Assembly: GCA_002684575.1 (NCBI GenBank)
Contig: NYVP01000128.1
Span: forward strand, 5,078-17,109
Length of the DNA: 12,032 bases
Direction of reading: 5' to 3'
DNA from: Verrucomicrobiales bacterium
GTDB taxonomy: Bacteria; Verrucomicrobiota; Verrucomicrobiia; Verrucomicrobiales; DEV007
A program made the position numbers and the translations under genes. Under the pieces are notes generated by a model. That model saw only the letters and a list, made by a program, of their open reading frames with translations, was not told the DNA's origin and did no database searches. Numbering within the stretch: the first letter of the stretch is position 1; each line of letters starts with the position of its first letter. Below are positions 1-7,132 of the stretch, in pieces.

Positions 1-2782
1 TGAATACGATTGCCTTGAATTAGCAGAAACCGGATTCCTTTTCCCAGAACATCCACTGAGTAGAGAATGGTTAGATCAATCAGAAAAAATCTTACGAAAC
101 AAAAAAGCCCGATCCGCCTCGCTACCTCAACAAACAAAAAGATTAGGATTAATTCTTGAATGCGTGATCGGTTTGCAAAGCAAAGAAATAAAAAACTATG
201 GGGATATCAAAAAGCCCCTAGGCATACAACCCAATGGCAGCATCATTTTGACCAAAAATAAGAATAATGAAGTTAGGATTACGGATCAGGGTGAAATAAA
301 ATTAAAGGGCAAAGAAAATGAGCTCTCTTCTTTAATTTTGACATCATCAGAAAATGAAAACTCATTACCCAAAAAATCATTTAGCCATATAGATCTTAAG
401 GATCTTGTAATGAGTAATGTAACTTTTTCAAACAATCAAAAATTCGAAACTAATAAAAGGGTTCTCAATGTTAATGACCGCTACACGGCCATCATCGAAG
501 ATCTTAGCTCACCAAATTCTAAAATTGTTTTCTCTGGAAAAACCACTAAACCAAAGATCTTCTTTGCAAGACCTCACGGAAACGAGCTAAAAATCAATGA
601 GGATAAGCCATTAGAAATTTCATTATCTGGAAAAATTAATGATCTCAATGGTGTTACCGTCATACCGATGACTGAAAAAATATCAGTTAATAAGGTTACA
701 CTTAATTCAACTCCCGTTATCGCAAATAGCCCTTTGAATAATGTTACATTGATAGATACAGATCAAGGATCTGATAGATTATTTATTGGCAAAAGATCTG
801 AAAACATAAGACTAAATGGTAAAGGTTGGTCGGTTAATTCATCACTAGCTTTGATTAGAGAGCTTGGGACCAATAAAAGACAGTTAAGTGTTTTCGGTAA
901 CAATAAAGATTTGATCCATAGTATTTCCTCAGATCACCTAACTCTTGAAGTTGAAGGCAGTAACGTTGCAGCGACCGCCGACTACAGGATTCCTAAAAAG
1001 AGTAAAACAAGAGATCCAATAGTATTTAATTCATCTGGAAATTATTATGCGCCTGAGGGAGGAACTTTAAGGATTATGTTTGGTAAAAATTCTCAAACAA
1101 GTCATTCATTAGGGAAAAGTTTATTGGCGTTTTGGAAATTTGATGAGGGCAAGGGTAATGAATTTGGGGACATTAAGAATCCTGAAAAAAAAGCTATCCT
1201 CAAAAATAATAATAAAGTGGAATGGGTAGAGGGAATCGGATTCGAAAAAGGATCCGCAGTGCGGCTAAATCCATCCACTCAAATAGACACTGCTTTTGAA
1301 AAAGAAATACCTAGAAATAGTAGCATTTCAGTATGGGTTAAAACAACCAAATCAGGAACCCTTTTAAACCTTATTCACGATAAAACAAGCACCAATAGTC
1401 ATACAAAAATTCTTGAGGTAACAAAGAATGGAATGATAAAAGTTTCTCAAAATGGTAATAATCCATTTGAAATAATCGGAGAATTAAAAATCAATGATGG
1501 AAAATGGCATCACATTACTTGGGTTACCAAAGAATTCTTAGATGAAAACATAATTGATCAGTCTATTCTTAAGCACTCTCTCTATATTGACTCTAAACTT
1601 CAAAAAGAAACCTCTATTGAAGAGAACATTAAAGATAAAGAAGAGAAATATAAAATAAAAATTGGACGCGGTGAGATCTCCTCATCCAAGCAACCAGATA
1701 TTTCTGGAATTGATGGAGCGATCGATAATTTAAGAATATATAACTTTGCTCTTTCTGAAGGAGAAATTCATGGAATTACAATGGTTGGACTCAAGCGGTC
1801 TCCAATAGCAATAACATCTTCACCTCAGAAAATGCTCCGTGTAGGAGAAAAATTTGAGTACAGTCTTAAATACACTGGGGGTGGTCCTTTTGTAAGATTC
1901 ACTTTCAATAACGTTCCCAAATGGGCCAGAGTCGAAGGTCGAATAATTGGAACTCCAACCCAAAGGGACATAGGCCTAAGCAAACCTATTACTATAGTAG
2001 GAATGAGTCCATGGGGACCTGGGCAACAAAGCTTCTCAATCAGCGTGCAACCTCCACTAGTAAAAAGAGAGTGGAAAATACAAGCCAATGGAAAGCAGCT
2101 GCTTACAAAATACATCGGAATGGGTGTCGAAGCATCGCTGCCTAGAGGGTCAGGACAATGGAGCTTTACGAAAGAAAAACCAAGCTTAAGGAGACCACTA
2201 ATTATGAAGCTAGAAAACACTTCATCTGGTATCAATCTCCAGATTCGTGGAACTCCAAGCGTTACTAACTATTTATTTGAAAGCAGTAAAGACTCTGGAA
2301 AAACATGGCAGACAGTTCTTAAAGGAAGAGGACTACGTCACAAAACAAATGCTCTTAAAAATGGCAACTACTTGTTGCGAGTTTCAGCACTTCCGGCCGC
2401 CTCATCCCCGATCATTTCTAGCGCAATTGAATTTAACTTGAACAATGACCCTCCAAGTCAACCTCGAAGACCTGAAGTTTTTTCTGCGAAAAATTCCGTT
2501 CGATTGAAATGGAATCATCACATCGGGGCCTCCGAATACAATGTATTCAGACGAAAGCTAGGATCTGAAAACTGGGAAAAAATATACCACGGAAAATCTC
2601 TTGGGTTCGTTGATAAAAGCGCTCAAGGATCATTGGAGAAATTTGATTCACCAGGACTAAAAGCTGGGGCTAATGAACAAATAAATGGATTAACTATTTA
2701 TGAGTACTGCATCTCTTGTATTGATAAAAATGGTGAAAGCATCAAATCTAAAATTCGAAATTCCGATCCAAGAAACTGGTAA
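1..2782 (+). CDS. Large multidomain LamG/Ig-like/FN3 protein, 5'-truncated by window edge
   Basis: The frame is open from position 2 to the TAA at 2780-2782 (926 visible residues). The GTG at 164 is an internal codon rather than a credible start, because coding-like sequence precedes it. The first ~60 visible residues look helical (for example FLFPEHPLSREW), followed by about 300 residues of beta-rich sequence without a recognised motif. A LamG/concanavalin-like domain spans roughly 1115-1790, marked by AFWKFDEG, SISVWVKT, DGKWHHITWV, LYIDSKLQ and GAIDNLRIYNFALSEGEI. An Ig-like putative cadherin/He_PIG-type segment follows at about 1800-2070 (VPKWARVEGRIIGTPTQ). A further beta segment lies at about 2190-2440, and a C-terminal FN3-like domain at about 2445-2770 (SVRLKWN, YNVFRRK). 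These are carbohydrate- or surface-binding modules of secreted proteins. A helical part followed by a beta-sandwich would fit a heparinase II/III-like polysaccharide lyase, but no catalytic residue is visible, so the enzymatic role is unknown. The signal peptide would lie outside the window. Confidence 0.85.
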   Translation, partial: EYDCLELAETGFLFPEHPLSREWLDQSEKILRNKKARSASLPQQTKRLGLILECVIGLQSKEIKNYGDIKKPLGIQPNGSIILTKNKNNEVRITDQGEIKLKGKENELSSLILTSSENENSLPKKSFSHIDLKDLVMSNVTFSNNQKFETNKRVLNVNDRYTAIIEDLSSPNSKIVFSGKTTKPKIFFARPHGNELKINEDKPLEISLSGKINDLNGVTVIPMTEKISVNKVTLNSTPVIANSPLNNVTLIDTDQGSDRLFIGKRSENIRLNGKGWSVNSSLALIRELGTNKRQLSVFGNNKDLIHSISSDHLTLEVEGSNVAATADYRIPKKSKTRDPIVFNSSGNYYAPEGGTLRIMFGKNSQTSHSLGKSLLAFWKFDEGKGNEFGDIKNPEKKAILKNNNKVEWVEGIGFEKGSAVRLNPSTQIDTAFEKEIPRNSSISVWVKTTKSGTLLNLIHDKTSTNSHTKILEVTKNGMIKVSQNGNNPFEIIGELKINDGKWHHITWVTKEFLDENIIDQSILKHSLYIDSKLQKETSIEENIKDKEEKYKIKIGRGEISSSKQPDISGIDGAIDNLRIYNFALSEGEIHGITMVGLKRSPIAITSSPQKMLRVGEKFEYSLKYTGGGPFVRFTFNNVPKWARVEGRIIGTPTQRDIGLSKPITIVGMSPWGPGQQSFSISVQPPLVKREWKIQANGKQLLTKYIGMGVEASLPRGSGQWSFTKEKPSLRRPLIMKLENTSSGINLQIRGTPSVTNYLFESSKDSGKTWQTVLKGRGLRHKTNALKNGNYLLRVSALPAASSPIISSAIEFNLNNDPPSQPRRPEVFSAKNSVRLKWNHHIGASEYNVFRRKLGSENWEKIYHGKSLGFVDKSAQGSLEKFDSPGLKAGANEQINGLTIYEYCISCIDKNGESIKSKIRNSDPRNW

Positions 2783-2822
2783 TCATTAATATAACAATTA
2801 AAATACAAACATTATAATTCAG

Positions 2823-3206
2823 ATGCCCATTAAGTTTTTACATACAAGAATCAGAGTCAGTAACATGGATAGCTCAATTTCCTTCTACGAAAAATTGGGA
2901 TTCAAACTCACTAGAAAAAATGACAACTCACCGTCTGGTAACAGGCTTGCATTTCTTGAACTTGAAGGGAGTGAACATTTTTTGGAACTCTGTTATTCTC
3001 CTGATTTTGTCGTCGATTTTCCAGAAGATTTAATGCATACATGTGTTGGAGTTGAGGATATAATTCAATACTGTGATTCACTCGAGGATCAGGGTATTGA
3101 AATCTGGCCAGATGAGTGGAGAGAAAAATTCAAAGAAGACCAATCTAAAATGGCTTTCGTAACTGATCCGGATGGTTATGAAGTAGAAATTCTAGAGAGG
3201 CAATAA
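2823..3206 (+). CDS. VOC-family glyoxalase I-like metalloprotein
   Basis: A 127-residue protein of the vicinal oxygen chelate fold, with two beta-alpha-beta-beta-beta modules. The N-terminal motif HTRIRVSNMDSSISFYEKLG and the C-terminal DPDGYEVEILE are typical of lactoylglutathione lyase. Aligned by eye to bacterial GloA, the four metal ligands are all present: H7, E55 (FLELCY), H72 (LMHTCVGV) and E122. This suggests an active metal-dependent enzyme rather than an antibiotic-resistance or decoy VOC protein. The family role of GloA is isomerising the methylglyoxal-glutathione hemithioacetal in the cytoplasm. The length is slightly short of E. coli GloA (135). The ATG at 2823 is preceded by TATAAT at 2813-2818 and has no Shine-Dalgarno motif. 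It lies 40 nt after the LamG gene and 33 nt before the transporter gene. The substrate could also be another alpha-oxoaldehyde or an unrelated diol, since VOC substrates are hard to predict. Confidence 0.85.
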   Translation: MPIKFLHTRIRVSNMDSSISFYEKLGFKLTRKNDNSPSGNRLAFLELEGSEHFLELCYSPDFVVDFPEDLMHTCVGVEDIIQYCDSLEDQGIEIWPDEWREKFKEDQSKMAFVTDPDGYEVEILERQ

Positions 3207-3207
3207 A

Positions 3208-3229
3208 GGGAAATAGTCGGTTTTTTCCC
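3208..3229 (+). other. Possible small hairpin between VOC and EamA genes
   Basis: GGGAAA at 3208-3213 can pair with TTTCCC at 3224-3229 around a 10-base loop. It sits immediately after the VOC stop codon and ends 10 nt before the EamA start. There is no T-run after the stem, so an intrinsic terminator is unlikely. A modest processing or translation-modulating hairpin is possible. The stem is only six base pairs and could be chance. Confidence 0.2.
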
Positions 3230-3239
3230 GGCTTCTAAA

Positions 3240-4112
3240 ATGATTTTCCTACTTCCTTTAGCTAGCGCTGTAATTTATCCATTTGCTAGCGTATTTTTGA
3301 AGAGAGCAATTGGCGAGGGTTGCGGACTTTTAAGGACTGCATTCGTCTCTAATATGGTTCTATTTCTGGTTTTCATATGTGCACTGCCTTTTAATGAAAA
3401 ACCTCCAGAATGGAACTATGTCGGCTGGCCACTCGTTGCGGGTTTATGTTTTTTTGGTGGGCAAGTTTTTACTTTTGTTGCAATTCGATCTGGTGATGTA
3501 TCAATTCAATCACCTCTAATGGGCGTAAAAGTAATCTTCGTTGCTCTTTTCTCATTTATTTTAAAACCTGAAGAAGTACCAGGTTTAATTTGGGTTGGTT
3601 CAATTTTGGCAGCAGCAGCAATCTTTCTTCTTGGAGGAGCCAGTTTTAAGAGTTTTAGGGATAATTCAAAAACTGTTTTTTGGTCTTTACTGGCTTGTGC
3701 ATGTTTTGGTGGAAGTGACACCCTAGCAGGATATAAAAGTGCTGAATTTGGACCCATCCCATTCATTGTAACAATGGTATTAGTTCTGGCAGTCCTTTCC
3801 TCATTCATGGTGCCATTTTTTTCTTCACCGCTAAAATCCTGTCCGAGGAAAGCAATCGGTTTTGCAGCCTTAGGTGGCTTAGCCATTGGCATTCAAGGGT
3901 TAATACTTAATCTCTCACTAGCATTCCTAGGGCAAGCAACGGCAATGAATATAATTTATTCAACTAGAGCACTTTGGGGAGTTTTGATAGTATGGATATT
4001 GGGAGCATTACTTGGAAATAATGAGGCAGCTTTACATGGTCACAAGATTATGTTCAAACGATTTGCTGGAGCATTATTATTAAGCATTTCCGTAATCATG
4101 GTATTTCTTTAA
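3240..4112 (+). CDS. EamA/DMT-superfamily membrane transporter
   Basis: A 290-residue, strongly hydrophobic protein with about ten predicted membrane segments, approximately at residues 3-20, 33-52, 62-84, 90-107, 114-134, 145-162, 171-191, 205-228, 238-262 and 272-290. It divides into two five-helix halves, as expected for EamA (drug/metabolite transporter) proteins, and its length is normal for the family. Helix-ending glycine and proline patterns such as GDVSIQSPLMGVKVIFVALF and the late ATAMNIIYSTRALWGVL resemble the helix 3-4 and 8-9 regions of each half. The start is the first ATG of the frame after the VOC gene; no Shine-Dalgarno sequence is present. EamA proteins carry diverse small metabolites, and the substrate cannot be read from sequence. 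Its place just upstream of a sugar catabolic operon allows, but does not show, a role in uptake or export of a sugar, sugar acid or 2-hydroxyacid. Confidence 0.85.
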   Translation: MIFLLPLASAVIYPFASVFLKRAIGEGCGLLRTAFVSNMVLFLVFICALPFNEKPPEWNYVGWPLVAGLCFFGGQVFTFVAIRSGDVSIQSPLMGVKVIFVALFSFILKPEEVPGLIWVGSILAAAAIFLLGGASFKSFRDNSKTVFWSLLACACFGGSDTLAGYKSAEFGPIPFIVTMVLVLAVLSSFMVPFFSSPLKSCPRKAIGFAALGGLAIGIQGLILNLSLAFLGQATAMNIIYSTRALWGVLIVWILGALLGNNEAALHGHKIMFKRFAGALLLSISVIMVFL

Positions 4113-4115
4113 TTA

Positions 4116-4144
4116 TTGGCAACCTCAATTTTTAGGCATATAAG
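4116..4144 (+). promoter_or_regulatory. Sigma70-like promoter of the HTH gene
   Basis: TTGGCA at 4116-4121 and TATAAG at 4139-4144 are separated by exactly 17 bp, each matching the consensus at five of six positions. Transcription would begin near 4151, giving a leader of about 23 nt before the ATG at 4174. The promoter starts four bases after the EamA stop codon. A second AT-rich -10-like run (TATATATT, 4162-4169) lies just before the ATG. Confidence 0.5.
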
Positions 4145-4173
4145 CAATGTAGAAAAACCATTATATATTTCTT

Positions 4174-4656
4174 ATGAAGTCCCACCAAGTGATTAAAGAA
4201 TCTTGTAAAAAGCGTGGAATCAAATCTATTGCATCAGAAATTGGTGTATCAAGCTCCTTAATGTACAAATGGAGTCAGCCTTATGATGGCTCTGGCAGTG
4301 GAAGCAAAAATCCTCTTGATAGGATAGTGGAACTTATTAATGCAATTCAAGATCCCACTGTTATCGAATGGATATGTGAACAATCGGGAGGTTACTTCGT
4401 TCGAAACCCTGAGAGCAGACAAGAAGAAAACTATGAAGTCATGCCTGCAACAAATGAGATTGTAGCACAATTCTCCGCTCTCTTGGGAGAAATCAGTCAA
4501 GCTGCTCAAGACAATACAATAGAAAAAAAAGAATCTGAAAAAATAAGACAAGTCTGGAACGCCCTAAAATCTTTCACGGAAGGATTTGTACTGTGCTGCG
4601 AAGAGGGAGATTTTAAACGTATAATTGAAGGCGAAGAAAAAAACCAAACAGGTTAA
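4174..4656 (+). CDS. Small HTH regulator, phage CII-like
   Basis: A 160-residue protein with an N-terminal helix-turn-helix at about residues 14-35 (IKSIASEIGVSSSLMYKWSQ), where the second helix reads like a recognition helix. Conserved-looking text follows: NPLDRIVELI, then EWICEQSGGYFVRNP at about 65-79. A C-terminal helical stretch at about 94-140 may mediate oligomerisation. The arrangement resembles the phage regulatory CII (CP76-like) family, versions of which are frequent as chromosomal genes in Verrucomicrobiota. The start is the only sensible ATG; no Shine-Dalgarno sequence precedes it. The gene has its own promoter and ends 55 nt before the first gene of the catabolic operon, in the same orientation, so it is a natural candidate regulator of that operon, by position only. 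No other phage gene is nearby, so this is not evidence for a prophage. Confidence 0.7.
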   Translation: MKSHQVIKESCKKRGIKSIASEIGVSSSLMYKWSQPYDGSGSGSKNPLDRIVELINAIQDPTVIEWICEQSGGYFVRNPESRQEENYEVMPATNEIVAQFSALLGEISQAAQDNTIEKKESEKIRQVWNALKSFTEGFVLCCEEGDFKRIIEGEEKNQTG

Positions 4657-4663
4657 TAATTGA

Positions 4664-4693
4664 TTGAGATAGAGGGGTATATTTTGTTATATT
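4664..4693 (+). promoter_or_regulatory. Promoter of the five-gene catabolic operon
   Basis: TTGAGA at 4664-4669 and TATATT at 4688-4693 are 18 bp apart, each matching the sigma70 consensus at five of six positions. The start point would be near 4700, giving a leader of only about 12 nt without a Shine-Dalgarno motif before the ATG at 4712. Alternative -10-like hexamers lie at 4678-4683 and 4698-4703, part of the three-unit repeat described separately. If 4698-4703 were used, the mRNA would be almost leaderless. Confidence 0.45.
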
Positions 4694-4707
4694 TCATTAT
4701 ATCTTTA
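4678..4707 (+). repeat. Three 10-bp-phased TATAT direct repeats in operon promoter
   Basis: Three consecutive 10-base units each begin with TATAT: TATATTTTGT (4678-4687), TATATTTCAT (4688-4697) and TATATCTTTA (4698-4707). The period is exactly 10, close to one helical turn, so all units face the same side of the DNA. They overlap the -10 region and start point of the operon. They could be stacked -10 elements, an intrinsically bent or easily melted segment, or repeated half-sites for a regulator. Chance is possible in such AT-rich DNA. Confidence 0.55.
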
Positions 4708-4711
4708 AACA

Positions 4712-5476
4712 ATGCCAAGTAACAATTTCAAAGACAAAGTCACTGTAATTACAGGTGGCGGATCTGGAATTGGAGAGGCAATCAGTAAACATTTTTCAGG
4801 TGAGGGGGCAAAAATTATTATTCTCGACAGTAATCAATCTGAGGGTCAACGTGTCGCACAACAGATTAATGCAGACTTCATCCATTGTGATATATCCGAA
4901 ACTAAATCAGTTGATAATGCATTCACAAGTATCAAAAGCACCCACGGCAGCATTAATATCCTAATCAATAATGCTGGGATTGCGCATATCGGAAAGATTA
5001 CCGAAACCGATCCTGAAGATTTTGATAGAATAATGAAGGTTAATGTTCGTGGTGCCTTTCTGTGTATTAAGGCTTCTATAAATTCCATGATTAAAAATCA
5101 AAATGGATGCATTTTAAACATGGCCTCCGTCGCCTCTAATTTAGGGATTCCTGACCGTTTTGCCTATTCCACTAGCAAAGGGGCCATTTATACGATGACC
5201 TTGTCTGTGGCTAGAGACTTTGTTGATCAAGGTATACGCTGTAATTGTATATGCCCTGCTCGAGTCCATACTCCTTTCGTCGATAATTACTTAAAAAACA
5301 ATTATCCAGGAAAAGAAAAAGAAATATTTCAACAGCTTGAAGCCACGCAACCCATCGGAAGAATGGCAAAACCAGAGGAAATTGCATCACTAGCTGCATA
5401 TATATGCTCTGATGAAGCTGCATTTGTCACGGGATCTGCTTTCGATATTGACGGAGGCTTTACACATTTAAAATAA
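4712..5476 (+). CDS. SDR dehydrogenase, probable 2-keto-3-deoxy-L-fuconate dehydrogenase
   Basis: A 254-residue classical short-chain dehydrogenase. It has the Rossmann motif TGGGSGIG (14-21), NNAG (86-89), the structural N111, and a catalytic triad S139, Y152, K156 in the YxxxK arrangement. D39 at the end of the second beta strand favours NAD over NADP. The segment FAYSTSKGAIY...FVDQGIRCNCICP closely resembles the Xanthomonas-type 2-keto-3-deoxy-L-fuconate 4-dehydrogenase, which makes 2,4-diketo-3-deoxy-L-fuconate. The next gene encodes a hydrolase of exactly the type that consumes that product, which strengthens the assignment. It is the first gene of the operon: its promoter lies directly upstream, and the FAH gene starts 10 nt after its stop. 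SDR substrates are easily mis-assigned; a related deoxy-aldonate (rhamnonate- or arabinonate-derived) is the main alternative. Confidence 0.85.
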   Translation: MPSNNFKDKVTVITGGGSGIGEAISKHFSGEGAKIIILDSNQSEGQRVAQQINADFIHCDISETKSVDNAFTSIKSTHGSINILINNAGIAHIGKITETDPEDFDRIMKVNVRGAFLCIKASINSMIKNQNGCILNMASVASNLGIPDRFAYSTSKGAIYTMTLSVARDFVDQGIRCNCICPARVHTPFVDNYLKNNYPGKEKEIFQQLEATQPIGRMAKPEEIASLAAYICSDEAAFVTGSAFDIDGGFTHLK

Positions 5477-5486
5477 TATAAAACAC

Positions 5487-6344
5487 ATGAAATTAATTCG
5501 ATTCGGTAAACAAGGTGAAGAGAAACCTGGAATTCTATTGAGCAATGATGAAAAGATTGATGTCTCATCTTTTGTTAGTGATTACGATGAAAATTTTTTT
5601 GAATCTGGAGGATTAGCTAGCCTTAAAGATTGGTTGAATGAGAATGAATCGAGTGCCCCTAGATTAGATGATAGCATTCGTTTAGGATCTCCTATAGCCA
5701 GACCCAGTAAAATAATTTGTATTGGTCTAAACTTCAAGGACCATGCTGCAGAGTCAGGATTTGACGCACCTGATGAACCTCTCATTTTTGGTAAAGCTAC
5801 TTCCGCTATTTGTGGCCCTTATGACAACATTATAATTCCAAGAGGAAGTGAACAAACAGACTGGGAAGTGGAACTCGGTGTAGTGATTGGTAAAAAAACT
5901 AGTTATGTGGATCAAGATCAGGCTTTAGATCATGTTGGGGGATATGTTCTTCACAATGATGTGAGCGAGCGAGCATTTCAAAAAGATAGAGGCGGTCAAT
6001 GGATTAAAGGTAAGAGTGCTGACACTTTTGCCCCTATGGGTCCTTTCATGGCCACTCCAGATGAAATTGATAACATCGGTGACATGAGGATGTGGCTCAA
6101 TGTTAATGGTGAAAATATGCAAGATGGCAACACTTCCAATCTGATATTTAGTGTTGATCATGTGGTTAGTTATCTGAGTCAATTTATGACTTTATTAGCT
6201 GGAGATGTTATTTCTACTGGAACGCCTGCAGGTGTTGGCATGGGGATGAACCCAGAAAAATACTTAAAGCCTGGTGATGTTGTTGAGCTTGGCATTGATG
6301 GCCTCGGATCTTCAAAACAAAATGTTGTGGCTTACGAAGAATAA
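5487..6344 (+). CDS. FAH-family hydrolase, probable 2,4-diketo-3-deoxy-L-fuconate hydrolase
   Basis: A 285-residue fumarylacetoacetate hydrolase-family protein of normal length. It has the N-terminal cap MKLIRFGKQGEEKPGIL and the core motifs ICIGLNFKDHAAESG (77-91), TDWEVELGVVIG (124-135), HNDVSER (156-162), GGQWIKGKSADTF (169-181) and GDVISTGTPAGVGMG (239-253). The metal ligands are visible as E127, E129 and D158. Proteins with this full motif set act in non-phosphorylating L-fucose and L-rhamnose catabolism, cleaving the 2,4-diketo-3-deoxy acid to pyruvate and L-lactate; the same family is often annotated as ureidoglycolate lyase. It lies 10 nt after the SDR gene that would make its substrate and 2 nt before the L-fucose dehydrogenase-like gene, so co-expression is near certain. 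The A+T-rich pre-start region (TATAAA, 5477-5482) has no Shine-Dalgarno sequence. Confidence 0.9.
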   Translation: MKLIRFGKQGEEKPGILLSNDEKIDVSSFVSDYDENFFESGGLASLKDWLNENESSAPRLDDSIRLGSPIARPSKIICIGLNFKDHAAESGFDAPDEPLIFGKATSAICGPYDNIIIPRGSEQTDWEVELGVVIGKKTSYVDQDQALDHVGGYVLHNDVSERAFQKDRGGQWIKGKSADTFAPMGPFMATPDEIDNIGDMRMWLNVNGENMQDGNTSNLIFSVDHVVSYLSQFMTLLAGDVISTGTPAGVGMGMNPEKYLKPGDVVELGIDGLGSSKQNVVAYEE

Positions 6345-6346
6345 AA

Positions 6347-7132
6347 ATGGATCTCGCATTAGAGGGCAAAAAAGTTGTCGTTACAGGAGGAGCGAAAGGT
6401 ATCGGCGCATCAATTGTTAGGTCTTTCGCCAAAGAGGGTGCCGTGCCAATCTTACTCGGAAGAAATCCAGACGAGGCGGAGGAAATAATCAATGAAATAG
6501 GAATTGGCCATTCATTTCATCTGGAGCTTACCAACCTTATTGAAATCGAAAGTACAGCAAAAAAAATATCTGAAGAAATTGGAGAGATTGACATTCTAGT
6601 TAACAACGCTGGTGTGAATGATGGAATAGGTTTACAAGATGAGCCTATAAAGTTTATTGAGTCATTAAGCCGAAATCTTGTTCACCCTTTTGCACTCGCA
6701 CATCACTTTATAAATGACTTAAAGAAAACAAGAGGCGTTATTATAAATATTGGTTCAAAAGTTGCAGAAACAGGCCAAGGTGGCACTTCCGGTTACGCCG
6801 CGTCAAAAGGTGGACTTAATGCCTTAACAAGAGAATGGGCGATCGATCTTGCTCCTGATGGGGTTAGAGTGAACTGTGTAATACCAGCAGAGGTCATGAC
6901 ACCATTGTATGAAAAGTGGTTATCCAAAAGGAATGATCCTGAAAAGGCCAGAAAAGAGATCGAAGCACTGATACCTCTGGAGAATAGATTTACTACATCA
7001 GAGGAAATCGCTAACATGGTGGTCTTTTTAGCCTCTTCAAAATCTGCACATACGACTGGACAGATTATCTATCCAGACGGTGGATATACTCACCTTGATA
7101 GGGCCCTCAAAAATTTAGGACGTCTAACTTAA
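6347..7132 (+). CDS. SDR dehydrogenase, probable L-fucose dehydrogenase
   Basis: A 261-residue classical SDR with TGGAKGIG (13-20), NNAG (86-89), N110, S137 and YxxxK at Y150/K154. It strongly resembles the Burkholderia-type L-fucose dehydrogenase in the segments NNAGVNDGIGL, NLVHPFALAHH, TGQGGTSGYAASKGG, PAEVMTPLYEKW and the C-terminal DGGYTHLDRAL. The reaction would be L-fucose to L-fuconolactone, the first pathway step; family members also oxidise D-arabinose and L-galactose. R39 at the end of beta strand 2, where the first SDR of the operon has D39, suggests NADP use or dual specificity. The gene starts 2 nt after the FAH stop, and its TAA overlaps the next ATG by one base (TAATG), a sign of translational coupling with the oxidase gene. 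Confidence 0.88.
   Translation: MDLALEGKKVVVTGGAKGIGASIVRSFAKEGAVPILLGRNPDEAEEIINEIGIGHSFHLELTNLIEIESTAKKISEEIGEIDILVNNAGVNDGIGLQDEPIKFIESLSRNLVHPFALAHHFINDLKKTRGVIINIGSKVAETGQGGTSGYAASKGGLNALTREWAIDLAPDGVRVNCVIPAEVMTPLYEKWLSKRNDPEKARKEIEALIPLENRFTTSEEIANMVVFLASSKSAHTTGQIIYPDGGYTHLDRALKNLGRLT

Noticed and set aside
164..166. GTG as translation start of the large LamG protein
   Set aside because: The same frame is open to the left edge with protein-like composition and no upstream start signal, so the gene is truncated rather than starting here.
1825..2235. Reverse-strand open frame of 136 codons within the LamG gene
   Set aside because: It lies opposite a continuous domain-bearing gene, has an irregular composition rich in Pro, Cys and Ser, and shows no family motif.
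3506..3892. Reverse-strand open frame of 128 codons opposite the EamA gene
   Set aside because: Lys/Pro/Ala-rich antisense of a membrane protein gene with no motif; the forward frame is clearly the real gene.
4174..4656. Remnant prophage, suggested by the CII-like protein
   Set aside because: No integrase, attachment repeat or other phage gene lies around it, and flanking genes are ordinary metabolic genes in a continuous layout.
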